Shown: positions 17,111-25,690 of the stretch, piece by piece
Position numbering within the stretch: the first letter of the stretch is position 1
How the letters are laid out: every line of letters begins with the position of its first letter
DNA from: an uncultured Paracoccaceae bacterium
GTDB taxonomy: Bacteria; Pseudomonadota; Alphaproteobacteria; Rhodobacterales; Rhodobacteraceae
Assembly: GCA_938005545.1 (NCBI GenBank)
Contig: CALKXV010000004.1
Location: forward strand, 101,495-165,494
Direction of reading: 5' to 3'
DNA length: 64,000 bases
The notes under the pieces: generated by a model
What the model was told of the DNA's origin: nothing
Databases searched by the model: none
Seen by the model: only the letters and a program-made list of their open reading frames with translations
Translations under genes and position numbers: made by a program

Positions 17111-17234
17111 ATGTTTGTCGTGACAGCGCGTTCATCAAACCCCATATCACTGGCTTCACCGTTAACGAAGGACACGACCGGTTCGCGCGGATCGCCCCTG
17201 CGCAATTGGAAGGCCGCATCAATCAGGGAATTGC
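17111..17234 (-). pseudogene. Reading-frame fragment without a start, possible former gene end
   Basis: Just downstream of the stop of the 664-residue gene, in another frame, the minus strand reads SLIDAAFQLRRGDPREP, then VVSFVNGEASDMGFDERA, ending TTNITTLL before a TGA. It looks protein-like and has coding-style bias, but no start codon lies between its upstream stop and the fragment until an internal GTG. It may be a frameshifted extension of the neighbour or the stub of a lost small gene. I do not recognise it. Confidence 0.3.
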
Positions 17235-19229
17235 CTATTCACCCGCGAACCGGCGCGTGGGATTATACTGGGTGCCCTTGTCGATGGTGAATTGCCCGCG
17301 CTCAAGCTTGCGGAACTTTCCCTGGCGCAACAACTGGCCAAACGATCGCAAACTTTCTTCGCGCGACATCCGAATGGTTGGATCAACGGCAGCCACGCGT
17401 TTCATGATCTCGGGGCGTGTGAATGACGACTGGCCTTCCTTGAAAACGGTAAAGGCGGCGGCGGCTTCCAGAAGTTCTGGCAGTTCTTTGGCACCCATGA
17501 TTTCGGCAAACCCCGCAAAATTCTGCGGCTCGTCCATAACGTCCGACGTATCGGATGCGGCACTCTCGTCTTTGACCCTTTGAGATGACACCAGAACCAA
17601 GGGCGGCGATGCCGACGTTGGACGGTCAATTCCGGCGCCTTCAACGGTTGCCGTCCGAACAACTTCGGACAGATCGTCGCGGTAAGGGCTGCGTTCTTCT
17701 TCTTCAACCACTTCGCGCGACACTTGGCGTGATACCAACCGGTCGGCTTTAGTGGCGGCCACAGCTGCACGCATCTGGCTGATGACACGGCGACGACGCA
17801 CCACTTCATCTTCGTTCAGTTTGTTGTCGGTTTCCTCAAGCAATCGTCCGACATCGCTTTCTTGCGCATCAGACAATGGCTGCGACAAGGCACGCGTTGG
17901 TGCACCAACGTCCGCAACCTCGTGATCATGGGCTTCGGCACTGTCATCGGTCGCAAGGCGTTCGCCCATGTTTCCGATGATGTCAGAAATCGTCCGCTTG
18001 ATTGCCGCATCACTTCGTGCAGGTGCGGCATCTGTCGCGCGCGCGGTATTGTCCACAGCTTTGTCGTCGGCTGCCGCGATTTTCTTTGCGATACTATCCA
18101 GATCAGGCTCACCCGCCGCGTGTTCAAGAACGGCGTCGATTACGGTTTCATTCTGCTCAGCATCGACTTGATCGTCACTTGTCAGGAACAGCGATTCAGA
18201 CTTTTCCGGATCGAAATCTTCGTCCTCGGCGGTGTCAGCCTTAACGTCAGAAAACTCGCCTTCGTCATTTTCGGTGTCATTCCGCAACAAATCGGCATCG
18301 GACGCCGCAGCCTCGGAGTCCGCGTCGCGGGTCCAAAGGGCCTCTGATGTATCGCGGGCTGCACTGTCGATGCGCGCACTGTCATCATCCTGATCGCCGT
18401 CAAAATCATCTTCTTTCGCGTCAGGTTGGTCCGACTTACCCGAAAGATCAGGCTTTGGCGCGCTAACTGCTTCTGTGGTCTTTTCAGCTCGTTTTTCTTT
18501 CGAAACTTCGATGTCGTCATCGGCGATATCGGCCGAAATTTGTTCGATGGTTTCTGTAAAGGCGCGATCCCGCTTTTCCGTGTCGATCACTTCCGCATCT
18601 TCGATGTCATCTGACGCGGCGGCCTCAACCTTGTCTTCGATGTTCTTGGACACGACCGACCGGATGCGGCGTAGCTTTTCGGCAACCGTTTCGGCCGGAC
18701 TGGCATCGACAACGCGAGCATCGGGGTCAACGGCTAGAACATCCTCGGGTTCGTCAGACATCAGGAATTCATCATCGAACGTCAGCGGCCCGGTGCCTGC
18801 GTCAGACGTTGCTGGCTTATCGACGACATCCGTTGCCTTGACTGCGGTCACGACACTTGCCGCAATCGCTGCCTTGTCCTTGGGCGCATCTTTCGCCGCG
18901 TCAACGACGTCTGGCGTGTCGGCAACCTTGCGTTCAGCTTTTGGCGATGGTGCTGGCTCATCGGTGTTGTGCCGCTCGACCTGACGCAAAGCAACGCCAG
19001 TATCGCTGCGGCGAGCTTCGACCCGGCGGGTCACATCGCGTTCCGCAATGTTTTGAAGCATCTCGACGTCGGGCGTCAAAGGTTCGGCCCCGAAGTAACG
19101 GTCGTCAGCGGCCAGATCGCGGAAATACTCCGCAATGTCACGCATCGCGCCTAAGGGGTCGTCGAAACCTTCCAGCGTACAACTGAAAGTTCCGTAGGAC
19201 ACCGTCAGAATTTTGGTCGAGCCATCCAT
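17235..19229 (-). CDS. Long acidic protein with conserved ends, function unknown
   Basis: A 664-residue protein. The first ~80 residues are an ordered, conserved-looking domain (ILTVSYGTFSCTLEGFDDP...AIAEYFRDLAADDRYFG-type pattern). Residues ~85-480 are rich in D, E, A, S and K and low in hydrophobics, so probably disordered. The last ~90 residues look like a small winged-helix-type domain (FTRPEIMKRVAAVDP...LLRQGKFRKLERGQF). I recall Rhodobacteraceae relatives carrying vague or conflicting names. No signal peptide and no clear membrane helix are visible. It is divergent from thiN. Confidence 0.75.
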   Translation of the reverse strand: MDGSTKILTVSYGTFSCTLEGFDDPLGAMRDIAEYFRDLAADDRYFGAEPLTPDVEMLQNIAERDVTRRVEARRSDTGVALRQVERHNTDEPAPSPKAERKVADTPDVVDAAKDAPKDKAAIAASVVTAVKATDVVDKPATSDAGTGPLTFDDEFLMSDEPEDVLAVDPDARVVDASPAETVAEKLRRIRSVVSKNIEDKVEAAASDDIEDAEVIDTEKRDRAFTETIEQISADIADDDIEVSKEKRAEKTTEAVSAPKPDLSGKSDQPDAKEDDFDGDQDDDSARIDSAARDTSEALWTRDADSEAAASDADLLRNDTENDEGEFSDVKADTAEDEDFDPEKSESLFLTSDDQVDAEQNETVIDAVLEHAAGEPDLDSIAKKIAAADDKAVDNTARATDAAPARSDAAIKRTISDIIGNMGERLATDDSAEAHDHEVADVGAPTRALSQPLSDAQESDVGRLLEETDNKLNEDEVVRRRRVISQMRAAVAATKADRLVSRQVSREVVEEEERSPYRDDLSEVVRTATVEGAGIDRPTSASPPLVLVSSQRVKDESAASDTSDVMDEPQNFAGFAEIMGAKELPELLEAAAAFTVFKEGQSSFTRPEIMKRVAAVDPTIRMSREESLRSFGQLLRQGKFRKLERGQFTIDKGTQYNPTRRFAGE

Positions 19230-19371
19230 CGTGTCGATCGCTTTCTTTCCCGTTCAGCAACAATGTGTTTACCACCGGGGCAGTCGAAAATAGGAACAGT
19301 GGTGGGGAATTCACAAGAATTTTTAGCGGCGAAAGTATGGCAGCTTGGTTAACAATGAGAGACATTCACCT

Positions 19372-20031
19372 ATGATTGCACGGAATGTTCACACCGAAAC
19401 CGGTGTTTCATTGGTCGGAGGGGGGCTTCCCGCCCCATCAGATATTGTTTTTTCTGTGACACTCGCACCGTTCCTTATCGCGGCAGATGGTGGCGCAAAT
19501 TTCTGCATTGAAGCGGGTTTGAAACCGGATGCAGTCATCGGTGATCTCGACTCAATTTCAGACGCCGCTCATGCGGCTTTGCCCCCTGATACGGTGATCG
19601 AATACGCCGATCAAACCCTTACCGATTTTGAAAAATGTTTGCGCCTGATCAAGGCACCATTTGTGATCGCAACCGGTTTTACCACAGGTCGCTTGGATCA
19701 CACATTGGCCAATTTCGCAGTTCTGGCGCGCCAAATAGGGCCACCGACTTTGCTGATCAGCGATCACGACGTCGCCTTTGCAGCGCCTACCAAATTGGCG
19801 TTGGACCTGCCGATTGGAACCCGGTTATCGCTCTTTCCAATGAAGCCCATGCAAGGGCGTTCTACGGGCCTGAAATGGCCCATCGACGGCCTGACAATCG
19901 CGCCACTTGGGCGGCTCGGAACCTCGAACGAAACCAACGGGCCTGTTCGTCTAAACTTTGATGAATCCGGCATAATCGTGCTTATTCCACGCGAACATCT
20001 TGATGCGATACTGGCGGAGATAACCGGCTAA
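19372..20031 (+). CDS. thiN: Thiamine diphosphokinase
   Basis: Transfers pyrophosphate from ATP to thiamine to make the cofactor thiamine diphosphate. The family's acidic motifs are present: AADGGANFCIEAGLKPDAVIGD, LDSI, DQTLTDFEKCL and TGFTTGRLDHTLANF. The length is 219 residues from the ATG at 19372; an in-frame TTG at 19345 is the alternative, but GAGAG before the ATG fits better. Its 3' end overlaps the convergent DMT permease gene by 50 bp. Confidence 0.93.
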   Translation: MIARNVHTETGVSLVGGGLPAPSDIVFSVTLAPFLIAADGGANFCIEAGLKPDAVIGDLDSISDAAHAALPPDTVIEYADQTLTDFEKCLRLIKAPFVIATGFTTGRLDHTLANFAVLARQIGPPTLLISDHDVAFAAPTKLALDLPIGTRLSLFPMKPMQGRSTGLKWPIDGLTIAPLGRLGTSNETNGPVRLNFDESGIIVLIPREHLDAILAEITG

Positions 20032-20911
20032 GCCTTTGTTCACGGTAAATTATGTACAATCCCGCTGCAACGGTCACCCCGATCCCGACCAAGGCCAAAC
20101 CATTCGGAAAATCCCGAAATATCCACCACCCAATCAAGGCCGCGACCGGAATCTCCAAGTATTGCATCGGTGCCAATGTTGCCGCGGGCGCAAACCGCAA
20201 CGACCATGTCATCAAAAGATGCGCGACCGTGCCCATGCCCCCCATGGCCAGCACCAGCCACCAGATACTTTGTTCGGGAATGTTGACTGCAAATCCCGGT
20301 GTTTCAAAAGGTGCCAGCACAAAGATCAACGGGATCAAAAGCGCACAAGCGACTGATCCCGAAACCAATTGCAAAACCACCGCATCCACGTCCTTGGCCA
20401 ACTGCCGTGTGACCAGCATGAAGAAGGCGAAATCAAACGCGACGCCCACCGGCAAAAGTGCGGGCCAACCGACCTCTGCAAAGCTGGGCTGCATGACCAA
20501 AAGAGTGCCGACAAAGCCCACGCAACAGGCAATCAGACGGCGGCTTCCCACCTCTTCGCCCAGCACAAATCGCCCAAGCAAAAGCATGATAAAGGGCATG
20601 ACAAATGCAATCGCCACCGCATCCGCCAGTGGAAGATACCGAAGCGACAGGAACATCATCCCAATGCCCAACATATGCAGCACCGCGCGAACAGCGATCA
20701 GCCGAAACCTGCCGAACGCAGGTGCCAAAGACAGTTTCAACCACCAAACCACCGGCAAAAGCAGCACCACTTGCACGGCCATGCGAATCGCTACCAGCTC
20801 GGCCACGTCGATATGGCCACCCAAAAGCTTGGCCAGCGCATCGCCCATCGGGGCCATGATGCAAAATCCCAGCATCAAAAGAATACCCAGAACGGGCCGG
20901 TCCTGTACCAT
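19982..20911 (-). CDS. DMT-family transporter (EamA domains)
   Basis: A 309-residue inner-membrane permease with about ten hydrophobic segments arranged as two EamA repeats, typical of drug/metabolite exporters. The start region (GILLMLGFCIMAPMGDALAKLL) and the ALSLRYLPLADA-like loop (MFLSLRYLPLADAVAI) fit the RhaT/YdcZ-like branch. The substrate cannot be deduced. Its C-terminal coding end overlaps thiN from the other strand. Confidence 0.87.
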   Translation of the reverse strand: MVQDRPVLGILLMLGFCIMAPMGDALAKLLGGHIDVAELVAIRMAVQVVLLLPVVWWLKLSLAPAFGRFRLIAVRAVLHMLGIGMMFLSLRYLPLADAVAIAFVMPFIMLLLGRFVLGEEVGSRRLIACCVGFVGTLLVMQPSFAEVGWPALLPVGVAFDFAFFMLVTRQLAKDVDAVVLQLVSGSVACALLIPLIFVLAPFETPGFAVNIPEQSIWWLVLAMGGMGTVAHLLMTWSLRFAPAATLAPMQYLEIPVAALIGWWIFRDFPNGLALVGIGVTVAAGLYIIYREQRLSRLSPPVSHQDVRVE

Positions 20912-21038
20912 GGGGCCACCTTAGGGCGCACCGATCCAAGGCGACATGCCTATCGTGCTTTACTGGCATGAAATATCCCTTGCCCGCCCCAACCGGACCC
21001 GGTTTAACACGAGACGACCAAAGGCAGTTCATTTTCCC

Positions 21039-23744
21039 ATGTCCCAGACCCAAGGCCGCATTTCAGCGGTCCTCGGCCCCACCAATACCGGCAAGACCCA
21101 CTATGCCATTGAACGCATGTTGGGCCATCGGACCGGCATCATCGGCCTGCCGTTGCGCCTTTTGGCGCGCGAAGTCTATGACCGGATCGTCGCCCTGCGC
21201 GGCCCGTCTGTTGTGGCGCTTGTCACCGGCGAAGAACGTATCGTTCCTGAACGCACCCAATATTGGGTCTGCACCACAGAATCGATGCCCGACGGTATGG
21301 GAGTTGATTTTCTGGCCGTCGACGAAATCCAACTCTGTGCCGATCCAGAACGCGGCCACGTCTTTACGGATCGGCTGCTTTATTCACGCGGGCTTCTCGA
21401 AACCGTCTTCATGGGCTCTGACACCATGCGCAAAACAATTGCTGCGCTCTTGCCCGAAGCCCAGTTTCAACGCCGCGAACGGTTTTCCACCCTTGAATAC
21501 ACCGGATCGAAGAAAATCAGCCGAATGCCAGGGCGATCCGCCATCGTCGGGTTCTCGGTCGACGGAGTTTACGCCATTGCCGAACTTCTCAGACGTCAAA
21601 AAGGCGGTGCGGCCGTCGTCATGGGTGCCCTTAGCCCACGCACCCGCAACGCTCAGGTCGAAATGTACCAAAATGGCGACGTCGATCACCTTGTGGCCAC
21701 CGATGCCATCGGGATGGGCTTGAACCTTGATATCGAACACGTGGCCTTTTCCAGCCTCAAAAAGTTCGATGGTCGCCGCATGCGCGATCTTCAGCCGAAC
21801 GAATTGGCCCAGATTGCAGGCCGCGCCGGGCGGTTTCAGACCAATGGCACCTTTGGCGTGACTGGCGAAGCCCCGCCCTTGGAGGATCGCGTTGCCGAAG
21901 CGATCATGTCGCACTCCTTTGCGCCGATCAAAAAACTTCAGTGGCGCAATTCGCGGCTGGAATTCGGCAGTGTGCATCGCCTGATCGCGTCGCTGGAAGA
22001 ACCTGCAACCGGCGAAATTTTCGTGCGCGCCCGCGAAGCCGACGATCTGATGACCCTTAAAACACTGGGCGAGGACGCCGAATGCGCGGCCCGCGCAACC
22101 GATGGCCCCTCGGTTCGGCTGCTCTGGGATGTGTGCCGCATCCCCGACTTTCGCAGCATCAGCCATAACGAACACGCCTCACTATTGGCCACGATCTATG
22201 GCCATCTCCATGAACGTGAAACGCTCCCCGATGACTGGATCGCACGCCAGATCAACCGCATAGACCGCACCGACGGCGATATCGACGCTCTCTCGACACG
22301 GCTCGCTTTTATCCGAACTTGGACCTATGTTGCGCAACGCCGGGGCTGGTGCGGCGACAATTCCCATTGGCGGGACACCACCCGCGCGGTAGAAGACCGA
22401 TTGTCAGATGCGCTTCACACGGCGCTGACCCAAAGATTTGTCGACCGGCGGACATCTGTTCTGCTTCGCCGGTTGAAACAGAAGGAGGTCCTTGTGGCCG
22501 AAGTGAATGACAAAGGTGAAGTGACGGTCGAAGGACAATTCGTTGGCCGTCTCGAAGGGTTCCGCTTCCATCAGGACGCGAACACATCCGGTGACGAAGC
22601 CAAAACCGTCAAAGCGGCCGCAACCGCAGCCCTTGGACCGGAGTTTCACCTGCGCGCGGATCGGTTCTACAACGCCCCTGACACCGAAATGGACTTCACC
22701 GAACAAGGTGGGTTGATGTGGGGCGAACACGCCATCGGCAAACTGACCCGTGGCGATGACCCCCTAAAACCCTTGGTTATACCTTTCGTCGACGATGAAG
22801 CCGGCGCCGAGGTGGCCGAAAAAGTCCAACGCCGCCTGCAACACTTCATCGACCGCAAGATTGCCGCCCTGTTTGAACCCCTCATGAACATCAGCCGGGA
22901 CGAAACCCTGACCGGCATGGCCAAAGGCTTTGGCTTCCGCATGATCGAAGCCATGGGCGTCATTGACCGCCGCGCCATTGCCACGGAAGTCAAAGACCTC
23001 GATCAGGACGCACGTGGATTACTTCGCAAACACGGCATCCGTTTCGGTCAGTTCACGATCTTTATGCCGCTTTTGCTGAAACCGGCCCCAACCCGTCTGC
23101 GCCTCGTACTGGCATCGCTCGCAAAAGGCGCCGACGAATTCCCCGAAAGCCCGCCCCCCGGTCTGGTCACCATCCCGGCCATCAAAGGCATCGAAGCAGA
23201 AACCTATCTCATGTCCGGCTACCGCCCTGCCGGTGACCGAGCCATTCGCATCGATATGCTGGAACGCCTCGCCGATCTCTTGCGCGCCGAAGACAGCCGG
23301 GGCGGTTTCGAAGCCAAACCCGATATGCTTTCAATCACCGGCATGACGCTGGACCAATTTGCAAATCTGATGGACGGCCTAGGCTACAAAGGGGTGCGCG
23401 GCGAACGGGAAAAAAACCGCCCGGCACTAGTGTCCGAAACCGAACCCAAGGCCGAAGACGCAGTCACACCTGAATCTGATCCCGAAGCTACCGAAACGCC
23501 CCCGGAACCAGCCGAAGCGCCGGAACCCGAAGTCTTCTATACCTTCACATGGGGCGGCCAGCGCCAAGACAAGAAACCGCAGGCCAACCCCGGCAAAGGC
23601 AAGCGACCACCCAAAAGCAAACCGCGACAGGGCAACGACAAGCCGCGCAATTTCCAGGCCCGCCCCCCGAAAAAAGAAAAGAAGATCGACCCCGACAACC
23701 CCTTTGCACAAGCGTTGATGGGGCTGAAGACCACCGATAAATGA
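21039..23744 (+). CDS. SUV3-like DExH helicase
   Basis: A 901-residue superfamily 2 helicase related to mitochondrial SUV3, widespread in alphaproteobacteria and probably acting in RNA decay. Motifs: Walker A GPTNTGKTH near the N-terminus, motif II DEIQ (LAVDEIQLC), the helicase C-terminal pattern VATDAIGMGLNLDI and QIAGRAGR. A long middle region follows. A low-complexity tail from about residue 790 is acidic and proline-rich, then strongly basic (KKPQANPGKGKRPPKSK). I chose the ATG at 21039 because the ATP-binding motif then starts about 12 residues in, as in relatives; the open frame extends further upstream. Confidence 0.88.
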   Translation: MSQTQGRISAVLGPTNTGKTHYAIERMLGHRTGIIGLPLRLLAREVYDRIVALRGPSVVALVTGEERIVPERTQYWVCTTESMPDGMGVDFLAVDEIQLCADPERGHVFTDRLLYSRGLLETVFMGSDTMRKTIAALLPEAQFQRRERFSTLEYTGSKKISRMPGRSAIVGFSVDGVYAIAELLRRQKGGAAVVMGALSPRTRNAQVEMYQNGDVDHLVATDAIGMGLNLDIEHVAFSSLKKFDGRRMRDLQPNELAQIAGRAGRFQTNGTFGVTGEAPPLEDRVAEAIMSHSFAPIKKLQWRNSRLEFGSVHRLIASLEEPATGEIFVRAREADDLMTLKTLGEDAECAARATDGPSVRLLWDVCRIPDFRSISHNEHASLLATIYGHLHERETLPDDWIARQINRIDRTDGDIDALSTRLAFIRTWTYVAQRRGWCGDNSHWRDTTRAVEDRLSDALHTALTQRFVDRRTSVLLRRLKQKEVLVAEVNDKGEVTVEGQFVGRLEGFRFHQDANTSGDEAKTVKAAATAALGPEFHLRADRFYNAPDTEMDFTEQGGLMWGEHAIGKLTRGDDPLKPLVIPFVDDEAGAEVAEKVQRRLQHFIDRKIAALFEPLMNISRDETLTGMAKGFGFRMIEAMGVIDRRAIATEVKDLDQDARGLLRKHGIRFGQFTIFMPLLLKPAPTRLRLVLASLAKGADEFPESPPPGLVTIPAIKGIEAETYLMSGYRPAGDRAIRIDMLERLADLLRAEDSRGGFEAKPDMLSITGMTLDQFANLMDGLGYKGVRGEREKNRPALVSETEPKAEDAVTPESDPEATETPPEPAEAPEPEVFYTFTWGGQRQDKKPQANPGKGKRPPKSKPRQGNDKPRNFQARPPKKEKKIDPDNPFAQALMGLKTTDK

Positions 23745-23777
23745 TCGCTTCTTCTGTCCAAAATACTTTGGGGAGGT

Positions 23778-23823
23778 CCGGAGGGGTGAAACCCCTCCGG
23801 CTGGTCGCCGCAAAAGGCGGCGA
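23778..23823 (+). repeat. Double hairpin, REP-like element
   Basis: CCGGAGGGGT (23778-23787) and ACCCCTCCGG (23791-23800) form a perfect 10-bp stem with a 3-nt loop. TCGCCGC (23805-23811) and GCGGCGA (23817-23823) form a second 7-bp stem. The preceding words CTTCTTCTGTCC and CAAAATACTTTGGGGAGG resemble an intergenic element I recall as frequent in Rhodobacteraceae. It sits between the helicase and S4 genes and ends 6 bp before the S4 ATG, so it may modulate expression of the S4 gene. Confidence 0.55.
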
Positions 23824-23829
23824 AACCAG

Positions 23830-24198
23830 ATGAGCGATACACAACGCCTCGATCAATGGCTCTGGCACGCAAGGTTCTTCAAAACCCGCAGCCTCGCCAC
23901 AAAACTCGTGGCCACCGGCCAGGTCCGTGTCGATGGCGACAAGGTCCAAAAACCAAGCCATGCGCTCCGCCCGGGCCAGACCCTTACTTTCAAACAAGCC
24001 AAACAGATCCGTGTCATTCGCGTCAAAGCCCTTGCCAGCCGCCGTGGTCCCGCCCCCGAAGCCCAGGAACTCTACACCGATCTTTCGCCCGACCCTCAGA
24101 ACAACACTCCGGAAAACCCCCGGTTCGAAGGAAAAGGACGCCCCACCGGCAAAGATCGCCGCAACGCGCGTCTTATGCGCGATCACCCGCTTGAATGA
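23830..24198 (+). CDS. S4-domain RNA-binding protein (Hsp15-like)
   Basis: A 122-residue protein whose first ~60 residues form an S4 RNA-binding domain (RLDQWLWHARFFKTRSLATKLV, VRVDGDKV, LRPGQTLTF). The tail is basic and low in complexity. It resembles the heat-shock protein Hsp15, which frees stalled 50S subunits carrying nascent chains. It lies directly after the SUV3-like helicase and before fdxA, an RNA-related neighbourhood. Only a weak ribosome site is visible; the hairpins upstream may occlude it. Confidence 0.87.
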   Translation: MSDTQRLDQWLWHARFFKTRSLATKLVATGQVRVDGDKVQKPSHALRPGQTLTFKQAKQIRVIRVKALASRRGPAPEAQELYTDLSPDPQNNTPENPRFEGKGRPTGKDRRNARLMRDHPLE

Positions 24199-24247
24199 GC
24201 CGCCCGGCCTTGTTACTTGCCGTTCGTTACGTATGTGAGAGACCACC

Positions 24248-24583
24248 ATGACCTATATCGTCAACGACAGTTGCATCGCCTGTAAATACACCGACTGCGT
24301 CGAAGTCTGCCCTGTGGACTGCTTTTACGAAGGCGAAAACATGTTGGTCATCCATCCCGACGAATGTATCGACTGCGGCGTCTGCGAACCCGAATGCCCG
24401 GCAGATGCAATCAAGCCTGACACCGAACCAGACATGGAAAAATGGGTCGAGTTCAACCGCAAATACTCCGAGCTTTGGCCCGTCATCATCTCCAAACGCG
24501 ACCCCCTTCCAAACGCAGAAGAGATGGACGGCAAAGAAGGCAAGATGGAACTCTTTTCCGAGAAACCCGGCGAAGGCGATTGA
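24248..24583 (+). CDS. fdxA: Seven-iron ferredoxin FdxA
   Basis: A 111-residue ferredoxin carrying one 3Fe-4S and one 4Fe-4S cluster. The cysteine pattern [17 protein letters not shown] and [12 protein letters not shown] is clear, and the acidic C-terminal extension ([13 protein letters not shown]...) is typical of alphaproteobacterial FdxA. It carries electrons in the cytoplasm; its partner is unknown. GAGAG lies before the ATG. The S4-fdxA-carD order is as I recall it from other Rhodobacterales. Confidence 0.95.
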   Translation: MTYIVNDSCIACKYTDCVEVCPVDCFYEGENMLVIHPDECIDCGVCEPECPADAIKPDTEPDMEKWVEFNRKYSELWPVIISKRDPLPNAEEMDGKEGKMELFSEKPGEGD

Positions 24584-24917
24584 TTGAACCCTAGATCCGG
24601 TAGGCAACTCGTTTGTCGTCCCGCGAAGCAAATGCATCGACACGTTCCGTTCGCTCCTTACACTTCTCATCAATCAACCAGACACTCCTTTCAATGCTCC
24701 TTAACTCGACCGCACGCACTTCTGTACAAAACGGAAATTCGCCCCTCGCAGCCACGTACAAAAGTGCATGTCTACTCGGAACGGCGAACGTACGGCTAAC
24801 GCCTTGGTAAGCGATCGACATCGCCGATCCCAAGTCTTGCCGGACATTGACGTGACGTCGCAGCACGCCCAAACACCTGATTTTCTTGAGTGTTCACGAC
24901 TACGTCCTGCCTGTGCC
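24584..24917. other. Gap downstream of fdxA, no supported gene
   Basis: A 93-residue minus-strand frame (TTG at 24872, stop at 24591) is the longest possibility. It has no ribosome site I would trust and no family I recognise, although parts (RTFAVPSRHALLYVAARG) look protein-like and it could be a decayed gene. No terminator for fdxA is evident. Confidence 0.4.
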
Positions 24918-24946
24918 TTGGAATCACCGCAAAAATCTGCTATGTT
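24918..24946 (+). promoter_or_regulatory. Candidate promoter for carD
   Basis: TTGGAA at 24918-24923 and TATGTT at 24941-24946 with a 17-bp spacer, about 130 bp before the carD ATG. The transcript would include the hairpin and the short leader frame described at 25013-25052. Confidence 0.4.
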
Positions 24947-25012
24947 TCCATGACATAGGCGAAAATTGACCCATCGCGGTTCGAAATTCGTTAGCCATAA
25001 CAACAAAAACGA

Positions 25013-25052
25013 CGGGAGGATGCGCATGCTCCCGGCGTATTTTTTCGCCTAA
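25013..25052 (+). promoter_or_regulatory. Hairpin with T-tract and overlapping 8-codon frame in the carD leader
   Basis: CGGGAG (25013-25018) pairs with CTCCCG (25029-25034), enclosing the self-complementary ATGCGCAT; a T6 run follows at 25040-25045. GGGAGG in the stem is also a ribosome site, 6 bases before an ATG at 25026 that opens a short frame reading MLPAYFFA and ending at 25052. The element could be an attenuator or a leader-peptide control 25 bp ahead of carD. Confidence 0.45.
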
Positions 25053-25077
25053 CTTTAGGGCTGAAAAGGAAAACTGA

Positions 25078-25593
25078 ATGACCAAGCCTAAGAAGATGGA
25101 ATTCCGTCCGAACGATTTTGTGGTCTATCCGGCCCATGGCGTTGGACAGATCGTATCGATCGAAGAACAAGAGATCGCGGGACTGACGCTGGAACTCTTT
25201 GTTATTTCATTCGAAAAAGACAAAATGACCCTGCGCGTTCCAACCAACAAGGCCGCTGATGTCGGCATGCGGACGCTGTCGTCGCCCGACGTTGTAACCA
25301 GGGCGATGACAACGCTGAAAGGCAAGGCACGCGTCAAAAAAGCCATGTGGTCGCGTCGTGCACAGGAGTACGAACAGAAGATCAATTCGGGCGATCTGAT
25401 CGCGATTGCCGAAGTGGTGCGCGATTTGCACCGCGCCGATGATCAGCGCGAACAAAGCTATTCCGAACGCCAGCTCTATGAAGCTGCTTTGGAACGCCTG
25501 TCCCGTGAAATCGCCGCTGTGAATGGTGCCGAGGAAAGCGACGCTCAGCGCCAGATTGGCGAAGTGCTGATCAGCCGCGCCGCAGCTGCTTAA
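25078..25593 (+). CDS. carD: CarD-family transcription regulator
   Basis: A 171-residue protein that binds RNA polymerase and promoter DNA to stabilise open complexes, mainly at rRNA and other housekeeping promoters. The N-terminal Tudor-like RNA-polymerase-interaction domain covers residues ~8-65 (FVVYPAHGVGQIVSIEEQEIAG, then VISFEKDKMTLRVP). The helical C-terminal domain contains RAQEYEQKINSGDLIAIAEVVRDL. AAAGGA precedes the ATG. It is transcribed alone, with a strong terminator after it. Confidence 0.95.
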   Translation: MTKPKKMEFRPNDFVVYPAHGVGQIVSIEEQEIAGLTLELFVISFEKDKMTLRVPTNKAADVGMRTLSSPDVVTRAMTTLKGKARVKKAMWSRRAQEYEQKINSGDLIAIAEVVRDLHRADDQREQSYSERQLYEAALERLSREIAAVNGAEESDAQRQIGEVLISRAAAA

Positions 25594-25616
25594 AGGGCCA
25601 TAAAGCCTAACAATGT

Positions 25617-25648
25617 GAACGTCCGCAGGTGCGGGCGTTCTTTTTTTT
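25617..25648 (+). terminator. Intrinsic terminator after carD
   Basis: GAACGTCCGC (25617-25626) pairs with GCGGGCGTTC (25631-25640) over a 4-nt loop, with one G-T pair, and is followed by eight T. A textbook Rho-independent terminator. Confidence 0.9.
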
Positions 25649-25690
25649 GTGGCAATCCGCGCTATATTGTTTCCCGAAGGAGACTTGATC

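Noticed and set aside
20052..20924. A 290-residue plus-strand frame opposite the DMT permease gene
   Set aside because: Low-hydrophobicity, proline- and lysine-rich antisense shadow; the permease frame shows a coherent ten-helix pattern.
24591..24872. A 93-residue minus-strand frame after fdxA
   Set aside because: TTG start without a convincing ribosome site, no family recognised; kept only as a note in the gap entry.
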